From the NCBI GenBank assembly GCA_008711295.1, contig VUYV01000075.1, positions 916,177-980,176 of the forward strand: a DNA stretch of 64,000 nt, written 5' to 3'. The notes beneath the pieces were generated by a model. That model saw only the letters and a program-made list of their open reading frames with translations. It was not told where the DNA came from and ran no database searches. Each line of letters opens with the position of its first letter. Position 1 is the stretch's first letter. This DNA is from Anarhynchus alexandrinus (lineage: Eukaryota; Chordata; Aves; Charadriiformes; Charadriidae). Below are positions 38,143 through 51,463 of the stretch, in pieces. Position numbers and translations under genes: made by a program.

Positions 38143-38879
38143 TAGTTTACCCTCACATATTAAATTTAAAGGAATTTTATAAATTTAAATTTCTTTTCTA
38201 GTGTGAAATGTTTTTTTCATGATCCTGTAACTGAAAGGGCTGAGAAATCAGTACTGTAGAAATTGGAAATATGTTTATAGACGTCTCTAGAAAATTATAA
38301 GCCTGCCTGCCACTGACGTATATCTTTTAATGTTTTGGTCTCACTTTTGACAAGTTTAACACTAAAGTTGGCCAGAACGCAGCTGCATGTGCTGATAGGA
38401 GAACATCAGTTTTAACTAGTAGTTGGGCTGGAAATAATTGTACAGGCCTTTCAAAGGCTTTTGCTCAGTTTTTTTCTTCCTGAGTTTTTGTAAAAAGTTT
38501 GATTACTGGTGTGAGAGTTTATCGCTATATCCTTTATTACTGCACTGTTTCTCATTCTTTTCTTTTTTTTCTTAAATATACAACTAAGCAAAATTGAAAC
38601 TTATGTGTCCGAGGATTTCAGCACGATATATAGCTCTTTGCATTGAACTTTGGAGGAATAATATTTCTGGAGATAAAGAACTGATGTACTATAAGACCCC
38701 AGATTTACGGTAACCATTTTTGAGCTAGGTAAATAAGCCACCAGCTTGCAAGCACGTGCATGACTCATTTAACTGCAAGTAGTGTTTACTTGCTCTTACT
38801 TTAAACACATGCTTAAAATTAAGCATGATCATAAGTGTTGAAGAATCAGGGCTTCCACACATAAAAGGAAAAGTGAGAC
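38143..38879. other. Non-coding unique DNA
   Basis: Nothing recognised. Confidence 0.5.
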
Positions 38880-39400
38880 ATGCAAGTTATTTGCATTCAG
38901 CTAAAGCATTCAATATGGAGTCTCATGAAAATTGGACTAAAAAATTAATTCCGTTTGGTTTGAATATACATGCTCTTCTGTGGTTTGAAGAGTGTTCAAA
39001 GGAGCTTGGTAAACAGTTAAGTAGCAAGTATCAAACTAGGTTAAGGTGTCTAGTGAGGTACCACAGGGATCTCTATTAGGTTTTATTTATTTAAGTGTCA
39101 TTAAGAACTAGAAGAGGGATTCTGTTAGTGAGGCATATAAAATGAATGTTAATGACCACAGTTTAATTAAATTCACAGTTAACGCTAAATTGGAAAGAAG
39201 TTGCAAACAATAGAGAAAAAATAAAGAGAGAGATAAGCATCCGGACAGGACAAAATAAACTAAGGATCAGTTTGAGAAAACTGATACAAATGGGGAAAAA
39301 TATCGTAATGCAAAAAGCAGATGTTCCATAGGAGGAAGAAACAAATAATGCAGAAAGACTGAGGAATGACAGTGAATAGTAAAAACCTCCACACAACTTT
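38880..39400 (+). mobile_element. Ancient CR1/L2-group LINE reverse-transcriptase relic
   Basis: Three RT-domain signatures occur in the correct order on the plus strand, across frameshifts. First, at about 38894-39000 an AKAFN..SHE....KL..FGL....LLWFEE series aligns with the RT segment 'SKAFDTVSH..L..KL...G.....W'. Second, at 39058-39093 the codons read VPQGSLLGFIYL, the conserved 'GVPQGSVLGP' box. Third, in that same frame at 39169-39195 the codons read KFTVNAKLE where intact elements have KFADDTKLG, so the catalytic DD is lost. An in-frame TAG lies between the second and third. Sequence on to about 39400 keeps the A-rich LINE texture and a 'ggaggaagaaacaa' word. It is far more diverged than the CR1 copies at 50-55 kb, so much older; CR1-L3-like or L2-like is most probable. 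Confidence 0.62.
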
Positions 39401-39844
39401 TTCTTCTCCGTGTGTCTGTATTCAGAAAGTATTATGTCATGGGGCTGTTTTCCATACTACTTTTGCACACTGCCCCATGATATCTTGTTCCTATATTGAA
39501 GTTGTTTTTTTTATTGAAAATATATTGATTGATTCATTTAATGGATTACAAAATAAAAAGCACTGTCTCAGAATGCTGGAAAAGACAAGAATCAGTTGTG
39601 CAAGCAGTTACCTGAGACCATAAACACCTGAAGACAGAATGGATTTTATTTTGGACAGTAAAGGGCATCTTATCTATTGGTAAAAGAAGGGAAGTAAAAA
39701 TAGTCTGATGTGGGTTCCTTTATACAGTGGAAATATTTGTGTTGGGGCAGGGTGGGGAACTATAAGGCATCACTTGGACTTTTAAAATCCATAATTTTTG
39801 AAATTTGGAATGATTCTACCTAACTGAGAGTCATTATCCTATTG

Positions 39845-39872
39845 AAAAAAACAAACAAACAAACAAACAAAA
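39845..39872. repeat. (AAAC)n microsatellite
   Basis: About five CAAA units between A runs. Confidence 0.85.
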
Positions 39873-42800
39873 AAACCCAACAAACCACCAAAACCCCCAA
39901 AAGTTTATTTGCCAGCAGCAATTTCCTTAACAGAGGACAAACCCTTGTAAGCAAGCCATATGTTTTTTGACTCTGACTCCTAAGTTTCTATGACACAAAT
40001 CGTTCCTACACATAAAATGCCAGTGAGGTGTTTGTAGTGTCTGGTTTATGTGGTTCTATACCCTGCTAGGAGACAAGATTTTCTCCATTTCAGTGATTTT
40101 TCTTTTTTACACAGCCGTGTTTTCTATACAACTTGTGACTGCATCGCTGACTTGGAATACGCAGCGGCACACCTTTCAAACTTTGAAAGCTCTGGCAGAG
40201 GTGCCCTTGGTGTCCTTATTATGCAGCTTTGGGGAACAGGACAGTGCAGGTTTCAACATGAAAGTTAAAAGGGGAACTCATTTGTTATTTTCTGCATCTT
40301 ACTGATGTCCATTCCTTCCATAGGCCCCTCTGATTTATCATCCTAAAGCTACAGAATGGCTGTAGTTGATGTTCTGTCAAAGCTGCAAGGGGAATAACTA
40401 ACAGCTGTGCATGGATTGTATTGGAAAAACCCCACATCCTATGATTTTACTTGTTCCTTTCTAGTTGCAGTTGGAAATGGTACTAACAGATGCAGTTTAG
40501 TAGTCTGTTCAATTTACGCGTTTTTTGCCTTGAACATAATGTATCCAAAGGAGTATTTGCACTTCTTGGTTAATAGAAGATGGTTAAACCACAACTTATA
40601 AGCTGAAATGCATCTAACGTTATCTAATTAGCTCTGTATTTATTACCTAACATGCTCTTATTTTCTTTCTCTATTTGCTTCTCAAACTCGTGATTCTTGA
40701 CATGGTTACCTTCTCCTTTATCCAAAAGTAAGCGTGCACAACACTCGAGACCAGGTTCCAAAATGAGGCATTAGTCACTTGCAGTGAATTGAAAAATGGT
40801 TGAAAATGTTAACTGAGCCATCCCTAGCTCTGAAGATATCACACCTTTTTCTCGCTGAAGGCTTCCAGGAAATCAAAGTTGTCCGCATGCTAAGAAGCAC
40901 AGTTTAACTGGGTGCTATCTCACAGCAAAGTCTGAGGAGGATTCAGAGGGTAGTCTGCCAAAAGCCCCTGAAGCTGCCAAGCAAGCCTGTGCTCTAAGAG
41001 CACACCAAAAGCACTTGGACAAGAGAAAAATCTCATCACAGATCACGGAGTGGCCATAGCAGGAGATGGTTTCAGCACACTCTGTACAACAGGGTGATAG
41101 CTAGAGAGCATAAGACCAGGATGCAGGGGGGGCTGCACTCAATTTTTGCCTGTGTGACAGGATTGAAAAGTCCACATCTCTGTTTCTCCTAGGAGTGCCC
41201 TGTTTATGCATTTTATCCAATGGCGGTTTCAGATAAAACACATAAATACTCCTTTATATGAAGCAATCATTGAACAAAATTGAAAGGAACAGCTTTTGAT
41301 GTTCAGACTGGTGTCCTAGATTTCCTACTGCTTCTCCCTCTCTCTCTTTCTCCTCCCATCTCCCTTCACCCAACTCCATCTCATCTATCAGTTAACTCTG
41401 GTACACTGAGAGGTTGGATTCACATTGTAGGACATTCAATTCTGCATGCATTGGATTAAGTGCTTTTTGTCCAATTTGTCTTCAAGATTTCGTTCTGGGA
41501 GTTGAATAAACTTGCAAAACTTGATGATTGGGTTCCTAGGACCCTGTTTTGAGTGCATCTGTTTCTACAGGGAAGCAAATAGCATCTTTCAGAGAAAAAG
41601 TGGTAAAGCCATGTTGTGAGGAGGCTGATGCGGAATGCAAATATGTGGCTTCACCAAGATAAAACTGTGCAAAACAAAACAAAAAATCTTCTGTTTACAT
41701 TTTAAGAGCACTAAACTCAGGTATTGTCTTGAAAATGTCATTATTTAAAAGATAATAGCCAGCTGTAGTCACACACCTTAGTGAGTCATTAAAATAGAAA
41801 TGAATAGCAAACAATCTGAATTAGTAAGAAGGTGCCTACAGCTACTGCTTTAGGTTTCAGGTTTTTTAACTTCTTTCTCTTCTGATGTCTATGATAAGTG
41901 ACAAAAAAAATACATTCCTGTTTTTTCCTTATTATTCTTCTTTCCTTTCCCTGGCTGAAGGACCTCCCCCAAAGTATAGTGTGTAGCTTACAGGTATTTG
42001 GTCTTTCTTTTATGAACATTGGCCTTGGCTTTAGCAGGAGAGAGAGATTTTCCTTCAGTAAGGTACAATTAAGTAATCAGGGGAAAGAGCAGCCTGTCCT
42101 TAATAAGCTGATAAAGACCTCTTAAAGTCAGCATCCCATTTTTCCTACACATATCAAGGCCTTATCTACTGCAGAAGTTTGAACTGCTGTAATGAGATCA
42201 AGAGAAACTGTCTTCATCCTAGGGTAGCAGTCCACTAGGACTTGAACCAGTGCAACTATTTTGGAAGGAAACCACACGCCCACCACCATATCTGTACTGA
42301 TGTGAATGCAGACCAGGCCTATATAAAATGTGTTATGTTCATGCCGGAAAAATTGTGGGCTTTGATAAATATACAAGAAGGATAAATTCTACAAAAAGTA
42401 ATTTCCAAATAATTAAAAAGAATTGCTGCTGGTCCCTTTTTAACCAAAAAGAGTAACATTCTAAATGATTCTTGTTAATCATAGAAAAGATCAGATGGAG
42501 TTTCCCATAGTTGTGATTCTGTTTTAGCTTCCTGAAAGACTTCTTATGAAGAGTGAAGTTGAGATGTCTACCATTTTTTGTTTTATGCAACTTTATAAAG
42601 AAGGAGTTATTTATATAGTTCTTGTTTCTATTGCCGTTTCAGTGAAAACCCTTTATAAATTTGTTCTTTCTCCTGGGCTATTAAGTGCTGTATTAACTCA
42701 ACCCTCTGCCACCAACTTATGTCAGGCATGGCAAACCAAGCAAATAAGTTCTGTGTCACTTAAAAGTAAGCCTATTTGCAGTAAAAATGGGGCCAGTTCC

Positions 42801-43024
42801 AACTGCTCACCTGAGTTAGTGAGATTTTCACTGATATCAGGCCCATCTTCTCTTTCAACCAAAGGACTGAAGAACCTTGAACTGCAGGTGGTTTTACACT
42901 CAGCTATGAACCATCTGTCCTGTTGAGACCTTGTATTTAAAAAACATATTGGGACTCTCAGACAAGAGAAAACCTGTAGTTGCAGGGCACAGACTCCCAG
43001 CATAGGCAGTATGAAAAGGAGTGT

Positions 43025-43055
43025 CAGGAGGAGCAGGATCCAGGAGGAGCAGGAT
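43025..43055. repeat. Two-copy 16-bp tandem repeat
   Basis: CAGGAGGAGCAGGAT occurs exactly twice with period 16. Confidence 0.8.
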
Positions 43056-46000
43056 GTAATGTTGCATTGTAGAGATGCACAGATACTGTGTCCAAGGACA
43101 TGGTGCAGGTGTACCTGAGATGGCTTTAACCTGCTACTGCCCTAGCCAATGGTACTATGCCTGTGTTCACATGGGTTTCATCAGCTGAGGGCTTAAAAAT
43201 GCTCTGGAGAGCCTTGTAGCATCTATGCTAGCTCCTTTCCACCACAGTCGGACAGCTACTGATAATGGAATAACCTGGTTGAAGTTAGCTTAGATATCAA
43301 AGTCACTGCTTTGGATTCTAGTATTCTTGTATTTGGATTTCAGATTTAGACAAGGGACCTTCTGCATGCAGTGAGCTTCCAGTGGCTTTGCTGGTATGAG
43401 GTTGCTGGCTGTGGGGCTGCAGAATAATTCCTGTACCCTGATTTTCTTTAACAAGAACACAGTCATACTTCCTTCTGGAAAAATATGTGCTATAATGAAC
43501 CATTTTACCAGGTTTCTCTTGGTGGGATTTCCCATAAATTCTTCTTGCAGGAGCAAAAAAAGGTAAAATTAATGGCATTTAATAGAAGTGAGGAGCTGGA
43601 GAAGGTTGCCCATTATGCCTACAAGAAATTGTTGGAGACAACCAGTGAAGTGGATTCCCGTTACTTTCCTATTATCTTTTGTTCTCTCTGATTACACAGA
43701 CAAACAACATTATCAGTAACTCCTCAGTCCCTAGTTGTCCCAGTGTCCTCTTTCAGAAGGGTTTCCCAAAGTAGAGCGGATGTTACAACAAATTCATCAC
43801 AGCTTCCTTGTCAGTGAGTTTCTGTGGGCTAAGAGGGATGGCCCATATTTTCCACCTTCTTGTTCTTTCTCCTACCCATCCAAAGCACCGAGACTCACAT
43901 CTGGAAAGTCCCCAGGGGAATGATATTACACAGCAGCGGTGCATGGCTGTTTCATAGAGCTACTGAACTTTGAATGAAATGTGTCTCTACAAATGATCAT
44001 TTAGTACAAACTCCACGAGAAACAACAAATACACAAACAGAAGTAGGTATAAAACTTGACACAGTCCTTTCAATTTTGCTTGAAGCTCCATATTAAAAAA
44101 GGTTGAAAAAAAAAGGAGTGCAATGGAACATTTCACGCCTCAATTTAAACCATTGTTTTTCAAAGGAAATGTAACTTGAAATAACCATGTATTTCTTACT
44201 AAGTGGAAGCAAGTGTTATGCAAACAAAGAGTCATGTGTGAAAGTAATTCTTATCTTGCTGCCTGGACTAGTTGGGGGATAAAATAAAATAAATCCAAGT
44301 CAGGTCCAAATAGAAAATGGAACTCAAACCTCTGGAGCACATGGAACAGGGACTGAAAATGCTGTAAATCAGGGGAAGTCAATTGACTGCAGTAGGAAAC
44401 ATGTTCTCTTTGTGCACACCTGTAGGTCAGGACTAGCAAACGCACTATTAAAAGCAATATCCCTACTTAATTTTTAAGGACTGTTTACAGATCAAAGTGC
44501 ACTCATTATGAATATGGATGTCATGTTTAAATAGTCCCTGCTTTACTGCCATATAAAGTACTCTTAAAATATTTCCTTTTTACTGTGAAGTAAAACATTC
44601 TTGGCACCACCAGTCCTCCCCTGCTTTAAATATCGCTCCTACTAGCAAATGGTAGATCTATAAAATAGCATATTTAAAAGTTTTTCACTGTAGCTCACAT
44701 CATCGCAAGTGGACAACAGAAAAAGTCCAAGCTACATCATCCATAGGACTCAGGAAAAGCTCTGGTTGTTTAGGACAGCTTCTGAGCCTGCTACAATAGG
44801 GGGGTGATATTGCACTCAGTAGACGGCTCCATGGATTTAACAAGAGTTTATATGAGGACAGCTACTGAACACTATGAGTAACAAAACAAATATGAGCTCT
44901 CAGTAGCTCACAGGTGTATCTTCCCTGTGCTTGAGGTCAGTGTCCCCATTTTACTGAAACCAGGTTATGAGCTTGCTGTCTCCTCCTGCTTTCAACCCCT
45001 CTACTATGTCCTCGGCCATCCTTTTTCCTAAATGCCTGCCCCCTCCCTCCGCTGCAGGCTGTACAGCTTTCTTTTCATTGAAATGCAAAGATGCCCTTAT
45101 GTGCAAAGGAGCTCTTGAGCCATAAATCAACAGAGACTGGGAATGTGTTTCACAAAAATATTGTTACTTGTTTTGTCTTTTTTATGCTCTTTTAGATGAT
45201 ATTAGACTGAATGGACCTTTGATTTGATGTACTATGACATTCTTAGTTTCTTGTGGTTTTCCTTATCTGTCCAGCCTTCACTGCACTGTTGTACAGCCTA
45301 CCTCAATGTGCCCAGCTGAGTTTTGTGTCATGATGTGTCACCAGTGGTACACTTCTAAACAACCTAGTCCTGAGATACAAACAACAGTAGCTGAAAAGCA
45401 ATAGCAAAATTTTTCCTACCATGTTCTTCCAGATGGTGTCTCTTCTCCAGGAAATGTACTTCAGAATAAATGGGCTGACTTTGCAGTGTGTTTTGAAGGC
45501 TGGGGCATTCAGGTCAGGATGAACTAAGGCAGCAAACAGATTTCTTAGTAGGGCCCTTTGGTGAAAACACTGTCTTCTGTCAGTTGATGGTAGAGGGTGG
45601 GGTTGTAGCCCAAGCATCATAGCTTGGAAGAGGTAATCAGGACTTCCTAGTGCTTTCCCAGTTTCCAGGTAAATAACCTTTGAATTTTTGATGGGCTATC
45701 AGCACTTTAAAAAAGGATTACCTTAACTCATCCTATTCAGAGAGGATATTTGATATTAATACTTTCCTAATATTTAAAGGCTCGGAACTTGTATTCTTCA
45801 GTATCTGGGTTTAGCACTGCTATCTTTAGTATACAGTGCTTCAGATTAGTAGTGTAGATGTTATTCCATGCATTTTGGAATTTCTGTACTACTTCTTACC
45901 TTCTAAATACACCAGAGGCAGTGATCTTCACTGACATCGATACACCGGAGAGTTTGATAGTCTTGAATACAGTTATTCTTTAAAACAAGCCTAAATCAGG

Positions 46001-48719
46001 AAAAATGTGACTGGAGTCAATGCAACCATCCATGTGTAAAGACAACAGGACATGAACAGACAGGAGACTGATGTACAAATTGCTTCCACCAGTGTAAAGT
46101 ATAATACCTGTTTGTCATCCCTAATTTGAACTTCGTCTTGTACTTTGTGAACTGTATTAGTTGTTCTATGTGGCTGTGAATATAATAATACATCTCTTGC
46201 CACTGGTAAAAGCACAGTGGGATTTTTTATTTTTTTTTTGTACAACCTGAAATTACAAAAGCAGCCAAGCAGAGTTTAGTCAAACCTAGAAAGCAAATAT
46301 TTAAGTAAGACTAAGTCTATAAATAATGGTAACAATCAGCTCAGGTTGTTACCAGTTCAGGAATAAAGGCTTTGTAAATGGAAATGCTTTCATGTCATAA
46401 TTATAATGCAAGGGAAATCAACATCCTTTAGTCTTATAAAACAGCTTGGAAAAAAGACACTAGGAATGAAGTGGTCCTTATTCTTACCTCAGGTTTAATC
46501 CCGAGAGAGGCAAAGTGTCTTCAGTTCACATCAGTTTCAGTTTGAGTTGATGGAGGTGCATTCGATGTCCCACAGAGTCTGCCCCTCACACCTGCTTGGG
46601 GTTTCTTTCATCCTCTAAAGCATAGATGGCCAACTTTCATATCCTAAAGTTGTTTTTTTTATTCCCAGCCAGGTGCTATGGGGTCAAACAGATATAGACA
46701 TATTGCTACAGTGCTGCTCCAGTCGACCAGACCAAACCCAGTTCTGCACCTTCTCCCTCCTACAACATAATATAGGAACAGACCAATTGCTGCCTGGCCA
46801 GTGTTCCCCAAGCCAGAAAAATGTCCTTACAGGCTGAGTCCTGGCCCTGAGCCATCTGCTGACTAGTTTGGCACAAGACTATTCCAAATCTCTTCCCTTT
46901 ATTCTTCCTACCTCAAGGATCTGAGTGATTAGATTCCAACCTCCTTTCCAAAACCACCATTTTTACAATACTGGCAGTGTGTCTGCTAGTGACAACCTCT
47001 TCCTAAAAAATGAGCTTCTTCCTGTGAGTTATTCTGAAAGGTTCTGTAATACTAATCTGGTGCAACCCCACTGAACAGCATTACCCTTTGAAACCTTTGC
47101 TAAGAATTGCTTGTCTCATTATTTTCCTCTGTTTTCAGGGCAGTGGTACGGCTTTTGGTGTGTTTTCCTTCATTTCAACTGAGATGATGTTTTAAAAGCA
47201 TCTGCTAGAAAAAGTCTTTCTGAACTCTCTCCCTCTCCTAGGAAGGAGGCAAAACATTTTTATAATAATTACTACAAGGTATATTCTATTTTTAATTATA
47301 CTCACAGTAAATTAAAATAACCATCATAAAAATTAACATTGTAATTAAATGGAATGAAAAGACTTTAAAGATAAAGGCTTTAAAACTAAAGGCTAGTGTC
47401 TGCTTTTGCTTATGTGAACGAAGAGTCGTGCGGCATAACATAAGTGGCAACACCAGTGCTGAGCTCAGTGGTATCCACTGAAAATCAGAGGAGATGAGGG
47501 GAGGTGGGGGGCTCCTTAACATGAGAAGCCGGTGAAGGAAAAGACAACTATCAATTTGCTGATGTGCTTTACCCTTGTCCATTATGATTTAGTTCCTTAA
47601 CATTGTCCAGTGAAATATATTCATATCTGTAACAAAGTTCTGAATATTGAGGAACTGAGGACGTAAAGATTTCCTGGTGGCGGATGCATTTCTGTAGGAG
47701 GCAAATAACAGACACAGAAGAAAACTGTGGAATGCATGGGGCACTGTAATGGGCAACATCTTGATGGATGGATGGGCAAGATTTTCCCTTTCCTACTCTA
47801 GATATCTCATGGTCTTTTGATCAAGCCACTGCCCGTCTGTTAGCTGTCCTTTTGACTCTGTAGCTGCTGCTTTTTCTATATCAGCTAGGAACAGCCAAAC
47901 TGGAAATAAGGTACAACTTTTAACTGTGCTGGTAATTAATCATCAGAATTACTTCACTACCTCACATGCAGTCCTTAAGTCAAACCTGGTTATTTTCCTA
48001 ACAGATGTATTTGAACTTAACCACCCACGTCACTGGACTTGATGCAGTGAAAGAGTGTGGCTTATGTTGTGCCCCAGGTCAGATGAGATGCTCATACCAC
48101 TCCCCTTTGGATTTAAGGATTCATGAATCAAACCCGGTTCTTTGGTTTATTTCCAAAGACACTAAGTAAAACAATCAGAGACAGTCCCCGAACAAACAAA
48201 ACTGGCTGCCTTGCATCAGTGGAAGTAAATTCATTTAAAATGTGTTTTGACACCTAAGCTCAACCTAGAAAAAGAAAGCTTCCCTTTCATTGGTAAGCTC
48301 CACCTCACCTGCTTAAAAATATTACCACAGATGAAATTTCCCTTTTTAACAATAAACTATTTAGTAAATGTTGGACTTCAGCCGCTCACCTTTACAGCCA
48401 AATCATTAATTATGACCTTTTTAGTGCTGTTATTAAGCAGTCCCCCTCTTCTCTTTCAAATTATTTTCCTTTTCTAACAGTGAACCTTCTGTGACAGTGG
48501 CTTATAGACTCGAGCAGTTGTAACACGTAAGTAGCATCCACAGATCAAACAGGAAAAAAAGTTTACTGGAAAGGGGCAATGCAGCAAAGACAGGAGGAGG
48601 CAGTACATGGATGGGCAAAGAAATGACTATTTTTAATTTGTCCCTGTTATGAGCCAGGATTGTTTGGGGGTCACTCTGCAGGGACAGCCATTGGGATTCA
48701 CAGAAACGTGGAAGTTTAA

Positions 48720-49270
48720 GTCATATGAGTCTCTGCCTTCTTAAGGGAGATGAGAAGGCTGCAGGCATCTGTCCAGCAGGTCGTCACCCAAAGCAAGCAT
48801 GGTGGGCTGCCCATGGACACCTGCTCCCAGCAGGGCTGCCTCCGGCACTGGTTATGCTATGGCCTGGGCACTGCCTGGGGAGCACTGGGCGGAGGGAAGG
48901 GTCCCCATCTGAGGAGGATCCATCACGATCGCCCTGGAGACTTCCCCAACACAGTTCATAGAAAGAAGGAGCAACTTTTCCCTTTGAATAAAAGAGGTCC
49001 TCCCTTTACATCTGCCCAGGCATTGTGCCCAGAGGGGATGGGAAGACATGGGGGGATCTGCTCTTGGAAGGGATGAGAGCTGCATTACCCAACACATTGG
49101 TTCAACTGCAGCTGCATCAAGCTTGTATACTTGCATTTGTTCGTGCAAGTAAAGACTACAGTGCTGACGTGTTTGGTGCGAGAACAGAGGTCACTTGTGC
49201 CCTTGCTCGCGCATTCGCTGAGGCTAACCACCCACTGGCCACTTCCCAGGCTGCCAGTCACACTGCGCAC
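48720..49270. other. GC-richer patch
   Basis: GC content is raised and there are some CpGs, notably at 49165-49220. Frames open on both strands (48750-49076 plus, 49025-49273 plus, 48852-49148 minus) are not recognised as coding. Confidence 0.35.
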
Positions 49271-50088
49271 TAGCCTGGTGGGAATGCTTTCCCTTCTTTG
49301 CTGAATCTCCGAGGCATTTGGTGAGGGACCTACTCATGAGTTAGTGCAATGTGATGAGCAGAGGTGAGAGGCAGTCTTCTCATAGCTACCTGTGGCATTA
49401 AAATTGAGATACCTTTTTTCCTCAGTAAGTTAATTTTAAATTTTATTCCTCCCTTTCTTCCTGCTTTTCTCTCTTCCTGAGATGCTACAGAGGTTGAAAT
49501 CACCTCAGGAGAACTGAAACAGAGATCTGCTGCCACCTTCCGATCACTTGGAAATCCTTCCATGTCCCCAACGCAGAAACTGTGCTTTGTAATAGAAGTG
49601 GCTACATTTCACTAAATGGTGAAAATATCCTTCTGTCATCTACAGCTGTACCTTGTATCAGTTTTCATCAAAAATACACTGAGAACTTTGGAATAAATAA
49701 AATATTGCGTGAAATATTTAGGAGTCCCATTCCTGTGCGTATAATATAGAAAAGCATCACACGCTCAGCTCCAGTGTAGGTACCCAAAGTTTCCAGTGAG
49801 CTCAGTCAGTATTAGAATCAGAAATACTTTTGTGTGTCATGCTCAAAACTGGAAACAGCCCCAGGATCCAGCTTATTCTGAGCAATCACAAGAACTTGAA
49901 ACCCTTTCATTTATTAAGAACCTCTTTAAGTTTATAGTTTGTAATATTGGCATGGCAGGAATGGAAAAGGACATAAGCAAACAGCCTATTCCTGTTGATG
50001 GAGTTTTTAAAAAACTCAGGGGGCTGTCCCTTGGCTGCTCTGTAATCACTTATTTCAAACCTTGAATTACTCTGGTATGTAAGAGTCA
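49271..50088. other. Non-coding unique DNA
   Basis: Nothing recognised up to the CR1 boundary. Confidence 0.5.
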
Positions 50089-50253
50089 GAAGGCCAACCG
50101 CCTCCTGGGCTGCATCAAAAGAAGTGTGGCCAGCAGGGCGAGGGAGGTGATTCTGCCCCTCTACTCCACTCTCGTGAGACCCCACCTAGAGTACTGCGTA
50201 CNCCTCTTTCCAACCTAAACCATTTAATGATTCTATTGATTTATGATTCTATG
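50089..50253 (+). mobile_element. CR1 LINE fragment, body collapsed at a single N
   Basis: 50089-50201 is the CR1 ORF2 segment that begins at the 'aaggccaac..cctgggctgcat' block and runs to the 'gagtactgcgt' block. After N at 50202 the sequence jumps to the CR1 3' terminus (CCTCTTTCCAACCTAAACCA and repeated ATTCTATG). About 500-600 bp of ORF2 end and 3' UTR expected between them is absent. The N may therefore hide a gap of that size, or mark a real deletion that was poorly resolved. Copy is inactive. Confidence 0.8.
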
Positions 50254-50868
50254 TAAATACTGATAATAGTTAAATATAACAGAAAGTGGCCACATACACA
50301 TGTGTACACCCTATCCATCTGTCAGGATATTTTCCTGGGTCTTCAGCACCAAATCCCTGACCTTTACCACTTGAAATAAAGGCTCTTTTGTCTATAAGCA
50401 AAGTAGCAGGCTGAACAGTAATTTTGGCCAGCCACAAGAAAGACAGTATTAAGCATTCACTTCTCAGAGGCATCAATATTGCTAATGATTTCAAACCCCT
50501 GACTCAGGCCTCCTGAAACCATTAGACAGGCCTTACGATCATCAGCGCTTAAGACAACAATAAAGATGTAAGGAGGGTTTTTATTTTTCATCTGTTTTTT
50601 GAATCTTCACAATTCTGTGTTTTAAATTTTCGTCAATCACCCTGGCAGACGATTTTTAGGGGAAACTCAGCTTGTCCTGTGATTACCTGGCTGCAGGAAC
50701 TGGGGTTTTAAGGGAGGGAAAACCACACACACACACACACACAAAAACCCCAAACCCAATGAAAATGTTAAATATTGGATGGCTATGAAATCAGGAAAAT
50801 CAGCAGCATGAACGTAAGCTTTTTGCAGCCCACCAAAGTGAGCAGAATATTAAAGCCCCCTTAAGCTG
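50254..50868. other. Non-coding spacer between two CR1 copies
   Basis: Unique sequence with an AC microsatellite. No gene was recognised. Confidence 0.55.
50724..50743. repeat. (AC)n microsatellite
   Basis: About ten AC units. Confidence 0.9.
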
Positions 50869-51463
50869 CCAGTACTGTGTCCAGCTTTGGAGTCCACAGA
50901 AGGACGTGGACCTGTTGGAACAGGTCCAGAGGAGGGCCATGAAGAGGATCCAAGGGCTGGAGCACCTATCCTATGAGGACAGGCTGAGAGAGGTGAGGTT
51001 GTTCAGCCTGGAGAAGAGAAGGCTCTGGGGAGTTCTTANGGAGCACCTATCCTATGAAGACAGGCTGAGAGAGTTGAGGTTGTTCAGCCTGGAGAAGAGA
51101 AGGCTCTGGGGAGTTCTTATAGCAGCCTTCTGGTATCTGAAGGCCGCCTACAAGAAAGCGGGAGAGGAACTTTTTACAAGGGCATGTGGTGATAGGATGA
51201 GGGGTAATGGCTTCAAACTGGAAGAAGGTAGATTTAGAATAGACATCAGGAAGAAATTTTTGAAGGGGAGGATGGTGAGACACTGGAACAGGTTGCCCAG
51301 AGAAGTTGTGGATACCCCATCCCTGGAAGTGTTCAAGGCCAGGCTGGATGGGGCTTTGAGCAACCTGGTTTAGTGGAAGGTGTCCCTGACTATGGGAGGG
51401 GGGTTGCAACTAGGTGATCTTTAAGGTCCCTTCCAACCCGAACCATTCTGTGATTCTATGATT
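50869..51463 (+). mobile_element. 5'-truncated CR1 LINE with open ORF2 C-terminus
   Basis: The copy starts abruptly at the 'cagtactgtgtccagctttgg' block and ends at the ATTCTGTGATTCTATGATT terminus near 51463. A frame at 50906-51373 stays open for 155 codons and is the ORF2 C-terminal region: [44 protein letters not shown], then stop. This region lies downstream of the RT catalytic core. An 80-bp segment is present twice (50959-51038 and 51040-51119) on either side of N 51039. The 3' UTR carries the 'gatctttaaggtcccttccaa' block. The open frame suggests a relatively young insertion. No RT domain remains, so it cannot move by itself. Confidence 0.9.

Larger units (their letters stand above)
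39401..48719. other. Non-coding unique DNA
   Basis: No exon, RNA gene or transposon was recognised over about 9 kb. The frames seen (for example 42546-42926 plus, 45303-45620 minus) lack any recognisable domain. Small repeats are listed separately. Confidence 0.55.

Noticed and set aside
44935..44970. Minus-strand MIR-like 'ccccattttact' word
   Set aside because: Only one short block matches and the neighbouring MIR blocks are absent.
51047..51409. 120-codon minus-strand frame
   Set aside because: Shadow of the plus-strand CR1 ORF2 fragment.
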